This document shows, in pieces, positions 36,201 through 43,445 of a stretch of DNA of 64,000 bases. The translations under genes were made by a program, and so were the position numbers. The first letter of the stretch is position 1. Each line of letters begins with the position of its first letter. The DNA comes from Steinernema hermaphroditum (Eukaryota; Nematoda; Chromadorea; Rhabditida; Steinernematidae): contig CM059623.1 of NCBI GenBank assembly GCA_030435675.1, positions 3,002,012 to 3,066,011 of the forward strand, read 5' to 3'. The notes under the pieces were generated by a model that was not told the origin of the DNA, ran no database searches, and was given only the letters and a program-made list of their open reading frames with translations.

Positions 36201-38171
36201 ACGGAAACTATTTTTAAGTGTGCTATGTCGGGCAGGAAGAGGATTTTGAATGAATGGGTATTTGAGGCGCTGCTGGATTGGGCCTTGGGCAGGTAGTGCA
36301 ATCTTAGTGGTTGCATGAGTCTGGAATTTTCCACATGTTTCTCGATATCATCTAAATGAATATGGACTGTTTATAAGCACAAACTTGAGTGATCTTTAGC
36401 CAAGAAATGGGATAGGAAAATAGCGAAATATTGGAGGTACCTGTTCGGAATATACCCAAGATTATAGGGCTACGTGCCGATGAGCATAACTGTGAGTCAA
36501 AATAAGGGATTTTTAGACGAAAACAGTCGCCTATTAACGTCGAAAACTTCCATGTTTTGCAGTCTTCCTCAATTATGGCTGCTTGAGTTCGTGAAAACTG
36601 CACGTAGACAGGTATTTTGAGAAGAAATGGGATGATCAGGTTCTGAATTTTAAACAAAACGTGAGTCGAATGTGGTGGACATTCTATCCCTCCTGCATTC
36701 ATATCATCATAATAAGATCAGAAAAGAATCTTACATCGCCAGAACCAGTCAAGCTCGATCCACTCCATGGACGCACAACCTCTCTCCCAATCGGTGGAAG
36801 AACAAAATGAAAAATAACAAGATGTGAAATGCTACATTTTGTCTCACGAACCACCCACCTCCGCTCCGCACCCCACACACTCAACCCCAGGACGAATCTA
36901 TCGTAATCGACCATTTCCTGCTTTCTCGTTCAGAATTCCCCTAATTGACATTCTCGCTTCCCGTCCGACAACACAGCACTTCCTAACACAACACCAATGG
37001 CACATGGTGACGCACCTGTGGTCGAGGGAGCAGAGGAACTTGGCGGAGGCGGAAGCTGGGGTACGGTATTGCCTTCAGGAAGTGAGCCGACGAGCTGGGA
37101 GGAGGCTGTTGGGGTGGAGACGTTAATCGGCGAGTGATCGGGCGTGTTGAAGAGATCTTCCATGTGGATGTTTTCCAGAGAGCCTGATAATCCTGACGCG
37201 GACAGCGTCGACGATCCCTTAAAACGCGCGGACTTTGAGCGACGAGCTACGACTTGCGCGGCCTACCGTATCCTCCGACGCCGGAGCGTCGAAGGAGGAT
37301 TGCCGTGGCGTCTGAATTTTGGACGACGGTTCGGTGGATGAGCAGATCGAGGCCGGAGAGTAGAACACGGAGTTGTAGGCCTAGAAGTGGATTTGTGGTA
37401 GCACCACCAGAAGCACAAAACAGCTTAGAGAAAAATTTCTGTGAAAGGGGAACTGCAAAAAATGTTACTTTAAGAAAAGGAAAAATAATTGCCTCCGAAC
37501 GGAATCGAACCTTTGACCTCCCGCGTCTAAATTGTCACTAGGTTTAGAGTTGATCTTGTATTGAAGCTTATCACGCATTAGGTCAAAGGTTCGAGTACTG
37601 TCAAGTGGCCACAATATTTTAAGAGGGACAAAGATTCTATGTCGTTTTTTGGCAGTTTTATATGATATGGTCTCCAGTAAATTGCAAATCAAACATAACA
37701 AAACACTGTAGAAAAACAAATAGGATGCCACTCAATCGTTTCCCTATCAATCAAAGCCAGCTAAAAACCAAAGATCCCTACCAGCAACATCATTAGTCCT
37801 CGCCCAGCTGACCGAACAACAAAACTAACAACACATTGCAACCATTCGCCCCTCCATCCCCTTCTTCTTTTTTCTGTTTACACCTCACACCTCACTCGCT
37901 AACTACTTGGACTTACCGCGCTAATCTTGCGTTCGGCGGCCGCTCGGGGGTCGTAGTTCGGGTCGACGTCCAACTGGAGCGGTGAGTAGACGGTCACTGG
38001 AGCCGAAGTGGTGCGCGTAGGATGTTGCTGTTGGAATTGATGCTGAACTAGCTGGTGATGTGGAAAGTGCTGCTGCTCCGGATACGGTGGTGGCTGATGG
38101 TTATGGTAGTGCTGCTGAGGCGTCGACAACGGGGACGACGACGGGTTGTTGCAATAGCCAGCGTAATGCAT
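27107..38171 (-). CDS. nhr-6: NR4A-type nuclear hormone receptor (11 coding exons)
   Basis: This encodes a ligand-independent orphan nuclear receptor of the NR4A (NGFI-B/Nurr1) group, a nuclear DNA-binding transcription factor; C. elegans NHR-6 is the family member in worms. My model joins 38171-37917, 37380-37267, 37217-37016, 34523-34363, 30173-30069, 29710-29550, 29443-29228, 28803-28215, 27797-27446, 27397-27264 and 27214-27107. All phases agree, giving 798 residues and a TAA. Residues 1-470 are a low-complexity, Ser/Pro/Gln/His-rich activation region. Residues 479-545 hold two C4 zinc fingers (Cys 479, 482, 496, 499, 515, 521, 531, 534) with P box CEGCKGFF. The A-box extension GRRGRLPSK (556-564) is diagnostic of NR4A. 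The ligand-binding domain covers about 600-798. The family binds AAAGGTCA (NBRE) as a monomer. The protein is longer than C. elegans NHR-6 as I recall it, and no canonical AF-2 helix is visible at the C terminus. Confidence 0.93.
27264..27397 (-). CDS. nhr-6: Receptor coding exon 10 (residues 719-763)
   Basis: After a 48-nt intron (acceptor GTTTTAG) the frame reads [20 protein letters not shown] onward and ends AKIVAQ at a GTAGCT donor, phase 0. LBD helices 8-10. Confidence 0.9.
27446..27797 (-). CDS. nhr-6: Receptor coding exon 9: ligand-binding domain (residues 602-719)
   Basis: Acceptor CGTTTAG, starts [20 protein letters not shown] and includes [20 protein letters not shown] and [14 protein letters not shown], the helix 3-7 part of an NR4A LBD. 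Donor AAAG/GTAATC, phase 1. Confidence 0.93.
27866..27923 (-). repeat. Paired B-box hairpin element 1
   Basis: TCGAACTCGTGACCTCTCGC faces AGAAGGTCAGGGGTTCGA. In the intron after the DBD exon, 140 bp from a near-identical second copy. Confidence 0.8.
28064..28121 (-). repeat. Paired B-box hairpin element 2
   Basis: TCGAACTCGTGACCTCTCGC...GGAAGGTCACGGGTTCGAAT. Same intron as element 1, about 90% identical to it, so a recent local duplication. Confidence 0.85.
28215..28803 (-). CDS. nhr-6: Receptor coding exon 8: DNA-binding domain (residues 405-601)
   Basis: Acceptor CATTTAG. A Ser/Gln-rich linker leads to the complete NR4A DNA-binding domain beginning [20 protein letters not shown]. The second finger has D box CSGNKNC, followed by [17 protein letters not shown] and the A box. 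The exon also contains the start of LBD helix 1 ([13 protein letters not shown]). Donor TAT/GTAAGT, phase 0. This is the strongest protein evidence in the window. Confidence 0.96.
29061..29118 (-). repeat. Paired B-box hairpin element 3
   Basis: TCGAACCTGGGACCTTTCGC...CAAGGTCACAGGTTCGGTTC, in the intron before the DBD exon. Confidence 0.8.
29228..29443 (-). CDS. nhr-6: Receptor coding exon 7 (residues 333-405)
   Basis: Acceptor CTCTTTAG, frame [20 protein letters not shown] onward, with a Gly/His/Pro-rich stretch ([13 protein letters not shown]), donor AAG/GTAATT, phase 2. Confidence 0.8.
29550..29710 (-). CDS. nhr-6: Receptor coding exon 6 (residues 280-333)
   Basis: Acceptor CTTGCAG, frame [20 protein letters not shown] onward with VKPEP (a sumoylation-like psi-K-x-E), donor AAG/GTACGG, phase 2. 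The 106-nt intron that follows is open in one frame but changes the reading frame, so it must be removed to reach the DBD. Confidence 0.75.
30069..30173 (-). CDS. nhr-6: Receptor coding exon 5 (residues 245-279)
   Basis: Acceptor AGTTTCAG, 35 codons beginning [20 protein letters not shown] and ending PSVQ, donor CAA/GTAAGT. Phase 0 on both sides. Confidence 0.8.
31247..31306 (-). repeat. Paired B-box hairpin element 4
   Basis: TTTGAACCAGCGACCTTTGG...GAAAGGTCGCGGGTTCGAGT, in the 4.2-kb intron. Confidence 0.75.
31414..31471 (-). repeat. Paired B-box hairpin element 5
   Basis: TCGAACCTATGACCATTTGT...ATAGGTCATGGGTTCAGTGC; right arm has lost the B-box core. 108 bp from element 4. Confidence 0.7.
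31680..31900. promoter_or_regulatory. Intronic GC-rich block with short inverted repeat
   Basis: In the 4.2-kb intron. GCGTCAAT (31795-31802) and ATTGACGC (31823-31830) form an inverted repeat around a CCATCGAT core, followed by GGCGCCGCCACCGCGACGC. A possible homeodomain/PBX-type intronic enhancer; no exon frame fits. Confidence 0.3.
32490..32860. other. Intronic sequence open on both strands
   Basis: Within the large receptor intron. ORFs of 73 (+), 72 (-) and 93 (-) codons overlap; none has consistent splice sites. CTTAGCGG is repeated at about 32710 and 32731. No gene is called. Confidence 0.25.
33270..33760. promoter_or_regulatory. Intronic GC-rich block with E2F-like sites
   Basis: TTTTCCCGCC (33272-33281), GGCGGGAA (33701-33708) and GGGCGGGATG (33721-33730) match the E2F consensus TTTSSCGC or its complement. 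Between them lies a CCCTAATTAGCGATAC segment and CG-rich DNA. Located in the 4.2-kb intron about 0.6 kb from exon 4; candidate enhancer or internal promoter. Confidence 0.35.
34363..34523 (-). CDS. nhr-6: Receptor coding exon 4 (residues 191-244)
   Basis: Acceptor TTTTTCAG, completes a Gly codon, then [16 protein letters not shown] and the charged helix-like segment [16 protein letters not shown]. Donor GAG/GTAAGC, phase 0. Isolated by introns of 2.5 and 4.2 kb; too short for a length-filtered ORF list. Confidence 0.8.
34775..34832 (-). repeat. Paired B-box hairpin element 6
   Basis: TCGAACCTGCGACCTTTTGT...AGAAGGTCACAAGTTCAATC, in the 2.5-kb intron, 250 bp from exon 4. Confidence 0.75.
35444..35502 (-). 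repeat. Paired B-box hairpin element 7
   Basis: TCGAACTTGTTACCTTCTGC...GGAGGGTGGCGGGTTCGGAT, in the 2.5-kb intron; central TGAAAATTAAGGCGCG is shared with element 8. Confidence 0.75.
35623..35681 (-). repeat. Paired B-box hairpin element 8
   Basis: TCGAACCTGTGACCTTCTGT...GCAGTGCCGGGTTCGGATCC, 120 bp from element 7 and sharing its centre. Confidence 0.75.
37016..37217 (-). CDS. nhr-6: Receptor coding exon 3 (residues 124-191)
   Basis: It begins [20 protein letters not shown] after a 49-nt intron with a weak TTTTAAG acceptor. The downstream TTATCAG acceptor would break the frame, so I prefer this one. It contains [13 protein letters not shown] and a polyproline tract, and ends ACA G at a GTGCGT donor (phase 1). 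Confidence 0.75.
37267..37380 (-). CDS. nhr-6: Receptor coding exon 2 (residues 86-123)
   Basis: Acceptor CTTCTAG, frame [20 protein letters not shown] onward, donor ACG/GTAGGC, phase 0 at both ends. 38 codons of Ser/Thr-rich activation region. Reading on past the donor hits a stop after 15 codons. Confidence 0.75.
37505..37595 (-). repeat. Paired B-box hairpin element 9, with enlarged centre
   Basis: TCGAACCTTTGACCTCCCGC...ATTAGGTCAAAGGTTCGAGT. About 30 bp longer between the arms than the others. In the first coding intron. Confidence 0.75.
37917..38171 (-). CDS. nhr-6: Receptor coding exon 1 (residues 1-85)
   Basis: The ATG at 38169-38171 is the first in-frame ATG after an upstream in-frame TAA. 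The exon is rich in His, Gln, Pro and Ser ([18 protein letters not shown] at the start) and ends GCG at a GTAAGT donor (phase 0). A TTACAG acceptor just upstream (exon start about 38245) suggests the 5' UTR continues onto an upstream exon. Confidence 0.8.
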
Positions 38172-38245
38172 TAAGCGCGAAGGTGTTCTACGCCTGTGCG
38201 GACAGGATGTTGGGGACTTTGAATAGCGTTAGGAAGCGGTTAAAT
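38161..38245 (-). promoter_or_regulatory. nhr-6: Candidate 5' UTR acceptor and start-codon exon
   Basis: On the minus strand TCTAATTACAG/ATTT marks a good acceptor at 38245, leading through about 74 nt with one in-frame TAA to the ATG at 38171. It may receive a cis-spliced 5' exon or a trans-spliced leader. Confidence 0.4.
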
Positions 38246-38554
38246 CTGTAATTAGATGATTACTTGCTATATGGTTAAGAAGCTGTCGCGCGCGGCCAAA
38301 AAACAAACAAAAGTCGCGAAAGAAACGAAGAGAACACGAGGGTTTTTTGTTTGTTTACTCGGAGAGCAGAGAACAAATTCGAGCGGTATATTTTCGGGGG
38401 TGGTCAGAAAAAAAGCCTGGATGAAAACTGAGTGCAACGCACTGGGGAAAGAACTTGGGTATACTGTAGTTCAAGTAGTTTGTAGTTTCTGCCGAGTATT
38501 TGAGGCCAAAAAAAGAATAACAGTTAATTTTAACGAAATATTGGCTGTTGGGAG

Positions 38555-38613
38555 TCGAACCTGTCACCTTTTGCGTGCCAATATTCACACGAAAGGTCAC
38601 GGGTTCGAATCCC
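38555..38613. repeat. Paired B-box hairpin element 10
   Basis: TCGAACCTGTCACCTTTTGC...GAAAGGTCACGGGTTCGAAT. Contains an exact NBRE (AAAGGTCA, 38592-38599). 5' flank, 0.4 kb above the start codon. Confidence 0.85.
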
Positions 38614-38711
38614 GGTAGGATATACATATCTGTGCCCTTCTTTTTTGACTTTTGGAAGAAAGACCAATCACAGTATAACACTACAATAAAAAATTTGAGG
38701 GCTAGCCGGAG

Positions 38712-38768
38712 CCGAACCTGTGAACCTTTTGCGTAGCAATCTTTGCACGAAAGGTCATGTGTTCGACA
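38712..38768. repeat. Paired B-box hairpin element 11
   Basis: CCGAACCTGTGAACCTTTTG...GAAAGGTCATGTGTTCGACA, 100 bp beyond element 10; also contains AAAGGTCA. Confidence 0.75.
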
Positions 38769-38959
38769 CGCAATAGAATCCTAAATTTTTATTTCTCTTA
38801 TAAGTTTATTAAAAACAAGAAAAATATATGCATCGCGATAAAACACGAATGATTCACATCAAACCGAACGCGAATCTTACATACTGGGTCATGGGTTCGA
38901 ACACGCCGCTAATCAGAATTTTTAAAATATATATTTTTAAGCGTCACTGAACTGTTTAC

Positions 38960-39032
38960 CTTTAGCAACCGTTCATCTAACAACTCATCATCCACGTCTA
39001 TCAGATCAGGGTCCTCCCTTCCTCCCTTTATA
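38960..39032 (-). promoter_or_regulatory. Candidate proximal promoter and 5' exon of the receptor gene
   Basis: TATAAA on the minus strand at 39027-39032 lies downstream of a CACGTG E box (about 39041-39046). It is followed by GGGAGGAAGGGAGGA and an exon-like stretch ending AAAG at a GTAAAC donor (last exon base 38960). The stretch contains two very short uORFs. It points toward the receptor start codon 0.8 kb away. Confidence 0.4.
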
Positions 39033-39316
39033 TCGCTTCTTCACGTGGGCCGAAATATTTCGGGCGGCTCCTTACGCAGTCGGCTCGTCTCGTGTGACTC
39101 TGTCTTATCACAAGAATTCGATTCTATTTACGTAAGCGGAAGGGGTCATAAAGGAACGATAGCAGTCTATGAACGGTGAAATGGGTGTGGGTGGCTGCGG
39201 GGAGTGCAAAGAACGGTTTCAGTAGTGCAATTTTTGAAGAAACAAATATTTTCGTCTAGGGCAGAGTCCATTGCACTTTTATGTGAAAAGCGGTGGTTGC
39301 AGGATCTGTGTGAAAG

Positions 39317-39366
39317 CCGAACGTGACTATCACATTTATCACGCAAGAGGTCAAGGGTTCGAATCC
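39317..39366. repeat. Paired B-box hairpin element 12, left arm degenerate
   Basis: CCGAACGTGAC then GAGGTCAAGGGTTCGAATCC. Only the right B box is intact. Confidence 0.6.
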
Positions 39367-39780
39367 GCCCTCAGGCAAATAATTTTTTTCTGCTCCAAAA
39401 GATCGTTTTGATTGCTCATTGAACACAATCAGATCTTCGATCTGTGCTCAATCCCATATATCCGGATATTAAAAAAAACACGCCCTCAACAAAATATTTT
39501 CGGATTAAATTCACAAACGGTCTTAAGTGTGTTCCAATGATCACTGTCTTAAGGGGTGTGAAAAGATTTGGATTAAGGATTGTCTTAAGATCAAATAATC
39601 CGCATTGGCACTCTGAAGTCGGTTTCATGCCCAAGAGAGATCAAAAAAGTACGGTAGGTGTTTATGCATCCTTTCACTCTGCATACTGTTTGTGTAAAAA
39701 AGGATTGAATGTTTGTTAGGATTGTTGAAACGAATCGAGCAATTCATGGTTTTTACGAATATCGAATAAAAATTTTCAGA

Positions 39781-39826
39781 CAGCACGGGGGACTGAACCC
39801 CCGACTCCCAACACGGCAAGCGTCTA
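39781..39826 (-). pseudogene. tRNA 3'-half fragment
   Basis: On the minus strand a perfect T arm (CGGGGG, TTCAGT loop, CCCCCG) follows GTGTTGGGAGT. The 5' half of a tRNA is missing. It abuts a SINE-like copy in the opposite orientation, giving a head-to-head pair. Confidence 0.5.
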
Positions 39827-39827
39827 C

Positions 39828-39905
39828 AGGGGTGTGCACCCGGGGCAAAAATCGGAACCAACCGGTATCAGTCAGAAGGTCCGGGGTTCGAATCCACTAG
39901 CAGCC
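39828..39905 (+). repeat. SINE-like tRNA-derived element, copy 3
   Basis: AGGGGTGTGCACCCGGGGC, then ACCAACCGGTATCAGTCAGA and the B box. It ends 13 bp before the foldback transposon. Confidence 0.65.
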
Positions 39906-39918
39906 AAAATTTTTTATA

Positions 39919-41341
39919 CAGTGCGTCCAGTAATGATACGTCCACCTCTTTTTTCTCGCATATCTCGCGATTAACGAACTTTGACAAACTGTAACATCCA
40001 CCATTTGAAAGAGCAGCCAAAATAACGGTACTTAGCATAGAACATTCGGAGTTCGGTGTTGGAGGTTGGTGAAAAAAATATGGTTTTTTTAAAAATAGGC
40101 CCAGATTGCTGTCCAGAAATGATACGTCCACCCAACGAATAATTCGCTGTTTTCTGTTTTTTGCGTTCGTTTTGCTTCAGGTTCACTGTTATTCATAATT
40201 CTACGGCGTTCCAGGGTTGTTTTGTGAGTGGTGGGCCGCGACCCGTGCTCAAAAGATGTCGTAAAAGGCCAAATTGTGGTGCTCCATGCCGAATACTTAT
40301 TTACACGTCAAATTGTGTAAATCCTCCTCACCAACAGCCCCCAAACCACGCAAACCACCGTTTTACGTGTCGAGAATCACACAGGCACACAAATGAGATT
40401 ATTTAAGTGCTTCTCGGCATCATTTCCAGTTCAAAACTTAAGACCCCAACTTGACCTGCATTCTTGTTCGGGTCCCAGAACGATCTGGAATACGGTATTT
40501 TCGGCTTTTTTCATCACCACCACGTTTTAGAGCGTATGCGAAAACCCTCCATATGTTTTATTCCATGAAAAATGATGTATCTTTCAACGTATTTCACGAT
40601 ATGCCACGTACCATGGAATTTACAATGGAAAAAGGCAGTTTTTCATGGGATTTTTCAAGATCCACAAATATTTTGAAAAGTACTCCATTTTGCAAGGAAT
40701 AAAACATATGGAGGGTTTTCGCATACGCTCTAAAACGTGATAGCGATGAAAAAGGCCGAAAATACCGTATTCCGGATCGTTCCAGGACCCGGGCAAGAAA
40801 ACAGGTCAAGTTGGGGTTCTAAGTTTTGAAGGGCAAGTGATGCCCATAAACGCTTAAATGATCTCACTTGTGCACTTATGCAATTCTCGACGCAGATAAC
40901 GGTGTTTTGCGTGGTTTGGAAGCTGTTTGCGAAGAAAATTTACGCAGTTTGACGGCTAGATAGGTATTCGGCATGGAGGACTACAATATGCTCTTTTTCG
41001 ATCTCTGTTAAGCAAGTGGAACGGCCTATCATTTGAGAAACAACCCTGGAACGCCGTAGAATTATGAATAACAGTGAACCTGAAGCAAAACGAACGCAAA
41101 AAACAGAAAACAGCGAATTATTCGTTGGGTGGACGTATCATTTCTGGACAGCAATCTGGGCCTATTTTTAAAAAAACCATATTTTTTTCACCAACCTCCA
41201 ACACCGAACTCCGAACGTTCTATGCTAAGTACCGTTATTTTGGCTGCTCTTTCAAATGGTGGATGTTACAGTTTGTCAAAGTTCGTTAATCGCGAGATAT
41301 GCGAGAAAAAAGAGGTGGACGTATCATTACTGGACGCACTG
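39919..41341. mobile_element. Foldback (palindromic) DNA transposon, Tc1/mariner-like ends
   Basis: The element starts CAGTGCGTCCAGTAATGATA and ends with its exact complement. The left flank is TA; the right flank is CA, probably a mutated TA target duplicate. The inverted arms run almost to the centre: 39919-40190 pairs with about 41070-41341, 40191-40450 with 40810-41070, and 40455-40565 with 40705-40830, leaving an unpaired core near 40590-40680. Inner arms are more diverged than outer arms. No transposase is present; the ORFs inside are reflections of each other in the two arms. It is a non-autonomous element that must be mobilised in trans. Confidence 0.85.
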
Positions 41342-41464
41342 CATACATTTTCCGCATGTTTTCCGGAATATTTAAATTTTCCTTTCTTAATAATCGGATC
41401 ATAAAATATGTAGATTCTAGAATGTTTTACCAAGAAGATAAAAAAAAGTAAGCAAAAAATATTT

Positions 41465-41526
41465 GCCCGCGGGCGGATGCGAACCCCGGACCTTCTGACT
41501 GATTCCGGTTCGTTCCGGTTTCGCAC
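41465..41526 (-). repeat. SINE-like tRNA-derived element, copy 4
   Basis: GCCCGCGGGCGGATGCGAAC and GACCTTCTGACTGATTCCGG; minus orientation, 120 bp from the foldback element, which is thus bracketed by inverted SINE-like copies. Confidence 0.65.
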
Positions 41527-41711
41527 AAGATTCATTCCTACCACACATAGGAAGAGATCAAGCAACTCATTCAACGTCGTTATCAATGAAAAGAAAGAAT
41601 TCTTAACGAAGGACCAGAACCTTATGGTGAACCAGATCTAAACAGTACACATTGATACTGTATCCATCCACTCACCTGAAGGGTTTCAGCAGTGACATGA
41701 TCAGTACTCAC

Positions 41712-41803
41712 CTAGACAGGCACAGTAATCGACCGACAACGATCGCCGCTTAGCTGAAACAACTCTTTGCAACTAACTGACTCCCCTCCTCCCTTCCTTA
41801 TAA
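41712..41803 (-). promoter_or_regulatory. Candidate distal promoter and 5' non-coding exon
   Basis: TTATAA at 41798-41803 on the minus strand, preceded by GCCACGCCCC, is followed by GGAAGGGAGGAGGGG and an ATG-free stretch of about 60 nt ending CTAG at a strong GTGAGT donor (last exon base 41712). The layout and purine-rich start match the proximal candidate at 39.03 kb, suggesting alternative promoters of one gene. Confidence 0.45.
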
Positions 41804-41869
41804 GCCCTCCGAGGGGCGTGGCTGTGCTCTAGGAGGTGGCGTAAGCACACGCCATGGCATGTTTATTTT

Positions 41870-42800
41870 TTGCGCTCATCGCCGCCACCGCTTCTTGTAA
41901 ATTAAACGCTTTTCCCGCCTCACAGCGCCGCCATGAAGTGTGCGAAAAGGCTACTCTTTACCTTCAATCGGATTCTCACGAGGGAACAAACGAACAGAAT
42001 CTGGTTTGTTTACGGAGGAGGACGATTTTGTCTGAGGTTAATGAGGTTCCCAGGCGGCATAGAAGTGAGGAGGCGGCACAAGTTGGGTGGGCTGAAGAGT
42101 TATTTTGAGGCTGGGAACGACTGGGGAGACTGGCCTAAGAGAAGTTGAAACTTTGTATGCTACAATGTACTTGACCTGTCTGCAACCTTATCCTAACCCT
42201 CACATGACAGTTTTCCTCGGAGACAAGTTCTTCCATTTGCATCTACGATTTTTAGGGCTTACAATGACGATAGATGTTTGTCACCTTCCCTGTTTATGCA
42301 ATGGCGGGCGTATTCGTGCTACACACGAAGAAGACCTTCTCGGAAACAAATGATGATGATGATGGGAAGCACAAAGTGGGTGGCTTATGATAATCCCGAC
42401 CCAATGAACTAAGTTCTTTGAGAATTGGCACGGATCGCGTGTTTATCTGGAGGGGATTCGGTAGGGTTTTCTTCTTGGAAAAAGTGCCAAAACTCTTGCA
42501 AATCTGAGAAGATAGAAAAGACGAAATTTTGTTTTATGTATGGGTTGCTGCATTTGGCAATTTGCTGTCTCCTAAGCAAGTTAAAACAGTACCATTCATA
42601 GGTTAAAAATTTGCATACCAAAGAAATATAAGTCTCCGGGAGGCACCGTTCCTGGGACCTCCACCACAATACTTTCGAGTTGTCTTTCTACACGGGAGAG
42701 CAAATTTTTTCCGAAAAAGGGAGGGGACACGGACAAAAATAAAAACGAAAAAAACATATCACTGCTATTTGATTAAAACCAGCCATGTTAAAAAAGTAAG
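41870..42800. other. Upstream region without a gene
   Basis: GC-richer to 42100, including an E2F-like CTTTTCCCGCC at about 41909. No splice-bounded ORF. A GATGATGATGATG run lies at 42351-42363. Confidence 0.3.
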
Positions 42801-42814
42801 TCCATAGGCGGGAG

Positions 42815-42850
42815 TCGAACCTGTGACCCTCAGCATGATAATGTCAGCTA
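42815..42850. repeat. Half B-box element 13
   Basis: GTCGAACCTGTGACCCTCAG, left arm only; no matching right arm within 100 bp. Confidence 0.5.
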
Positions 42851-42971
42851 CTGTTCCTTCGTTTTCGTCATAATTAACGTAAAAAATATATAAGAAAATT
42901 GATGAAATATATGAAAAAGTAATACTCAAGCGTCACAAAGGAAGTGCCAAAAACACAAGTCGCCATGAGGG

Positions 42972-43005
42972 ATCGAACCTGCAACCTTTGGAGTGATAGC
43001 TTTAA
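42972..43005. repeat. Half B-box element 14
   Basis: ATCGAACCTGCAACCTTTGG, left arm only. Confidence 0.5.
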
Positions 43006-43188
43006 AGTGAAAACTGAGTGTTATAATCACAGAAATCTCTAGAAAACGCCCAAAACCTTAGAAAAATCACGATTGTCTAGTGAATAATGACTTCTTATAC
43101 TCAACTTTCCATTGGCCAAAGGTGACAAGGCGCTTTTTTGGTATTCCCCGCGGGAGTTCACAAATCATAGCGAGAGAGGATGACGACA

Positions 43189-43242
43189 TTGAACCTTTGA
43201 CCTCATCTTTGTCACATGACAACACGCACGCCACTAGGTCAC
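43189..43242. repeat. Paired element 15, B boxes degenerate
   Basis: TTGAACCTTTGACCTCATC faces ACTAGGTCACAAGCG. Last member of the cluster, next to the GC-rich CRE block. Confidence 0.5.
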
Positions 43243-43249
43243 AAGCGTC

Positions 43250-43445
43250 ACCCTCCGGGATGAGCCAATTGTTGTTTGTTTGCGTCGCGCGCGTTACTTT
43301 TTGCAATTCGGCTAATTACATTATTCGTGTGGGCCGAGGCGATGACGAAGGCGGCGAAGCGGCCCAAATGATCCCTAAGGAGATGGCCGAGTCGCGAAGA
43401 GGAGATGCGGAGGACACGCCGTGACGTCACGACGCGTAACGGGTG
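43250..43445. promoter_or_regulatory. GC-rich block with perfect CRE
   Basis: Contains GCGTCGCGCGCG, GGCTAATTACATTA and a full CRE, GTGACGTCAC (TGACGTCA at 43422-43429). CREB-driven CRE sites are a known feature of vertebrate NR4A promoters, so this block, about 5 kb upstream of the start codon, is a reasonable upstream regulatory candidate. Confidence 0.4.

Noticed and set aside
40161..41404. ORFs inside the foldback element as a transposase
   Set aside because: The ORFs in the two arms are mirror images from the inverted repeats; no DDE/D motif or helix-turn-helix region is evident.
27866..43242. CRISPR-like array, suggested by regularly formed hairpin repeats
   Set aside because: Spacing is irregular (0.1-4 kb), there are no uniform spacers, and the genome is eukaryotic.
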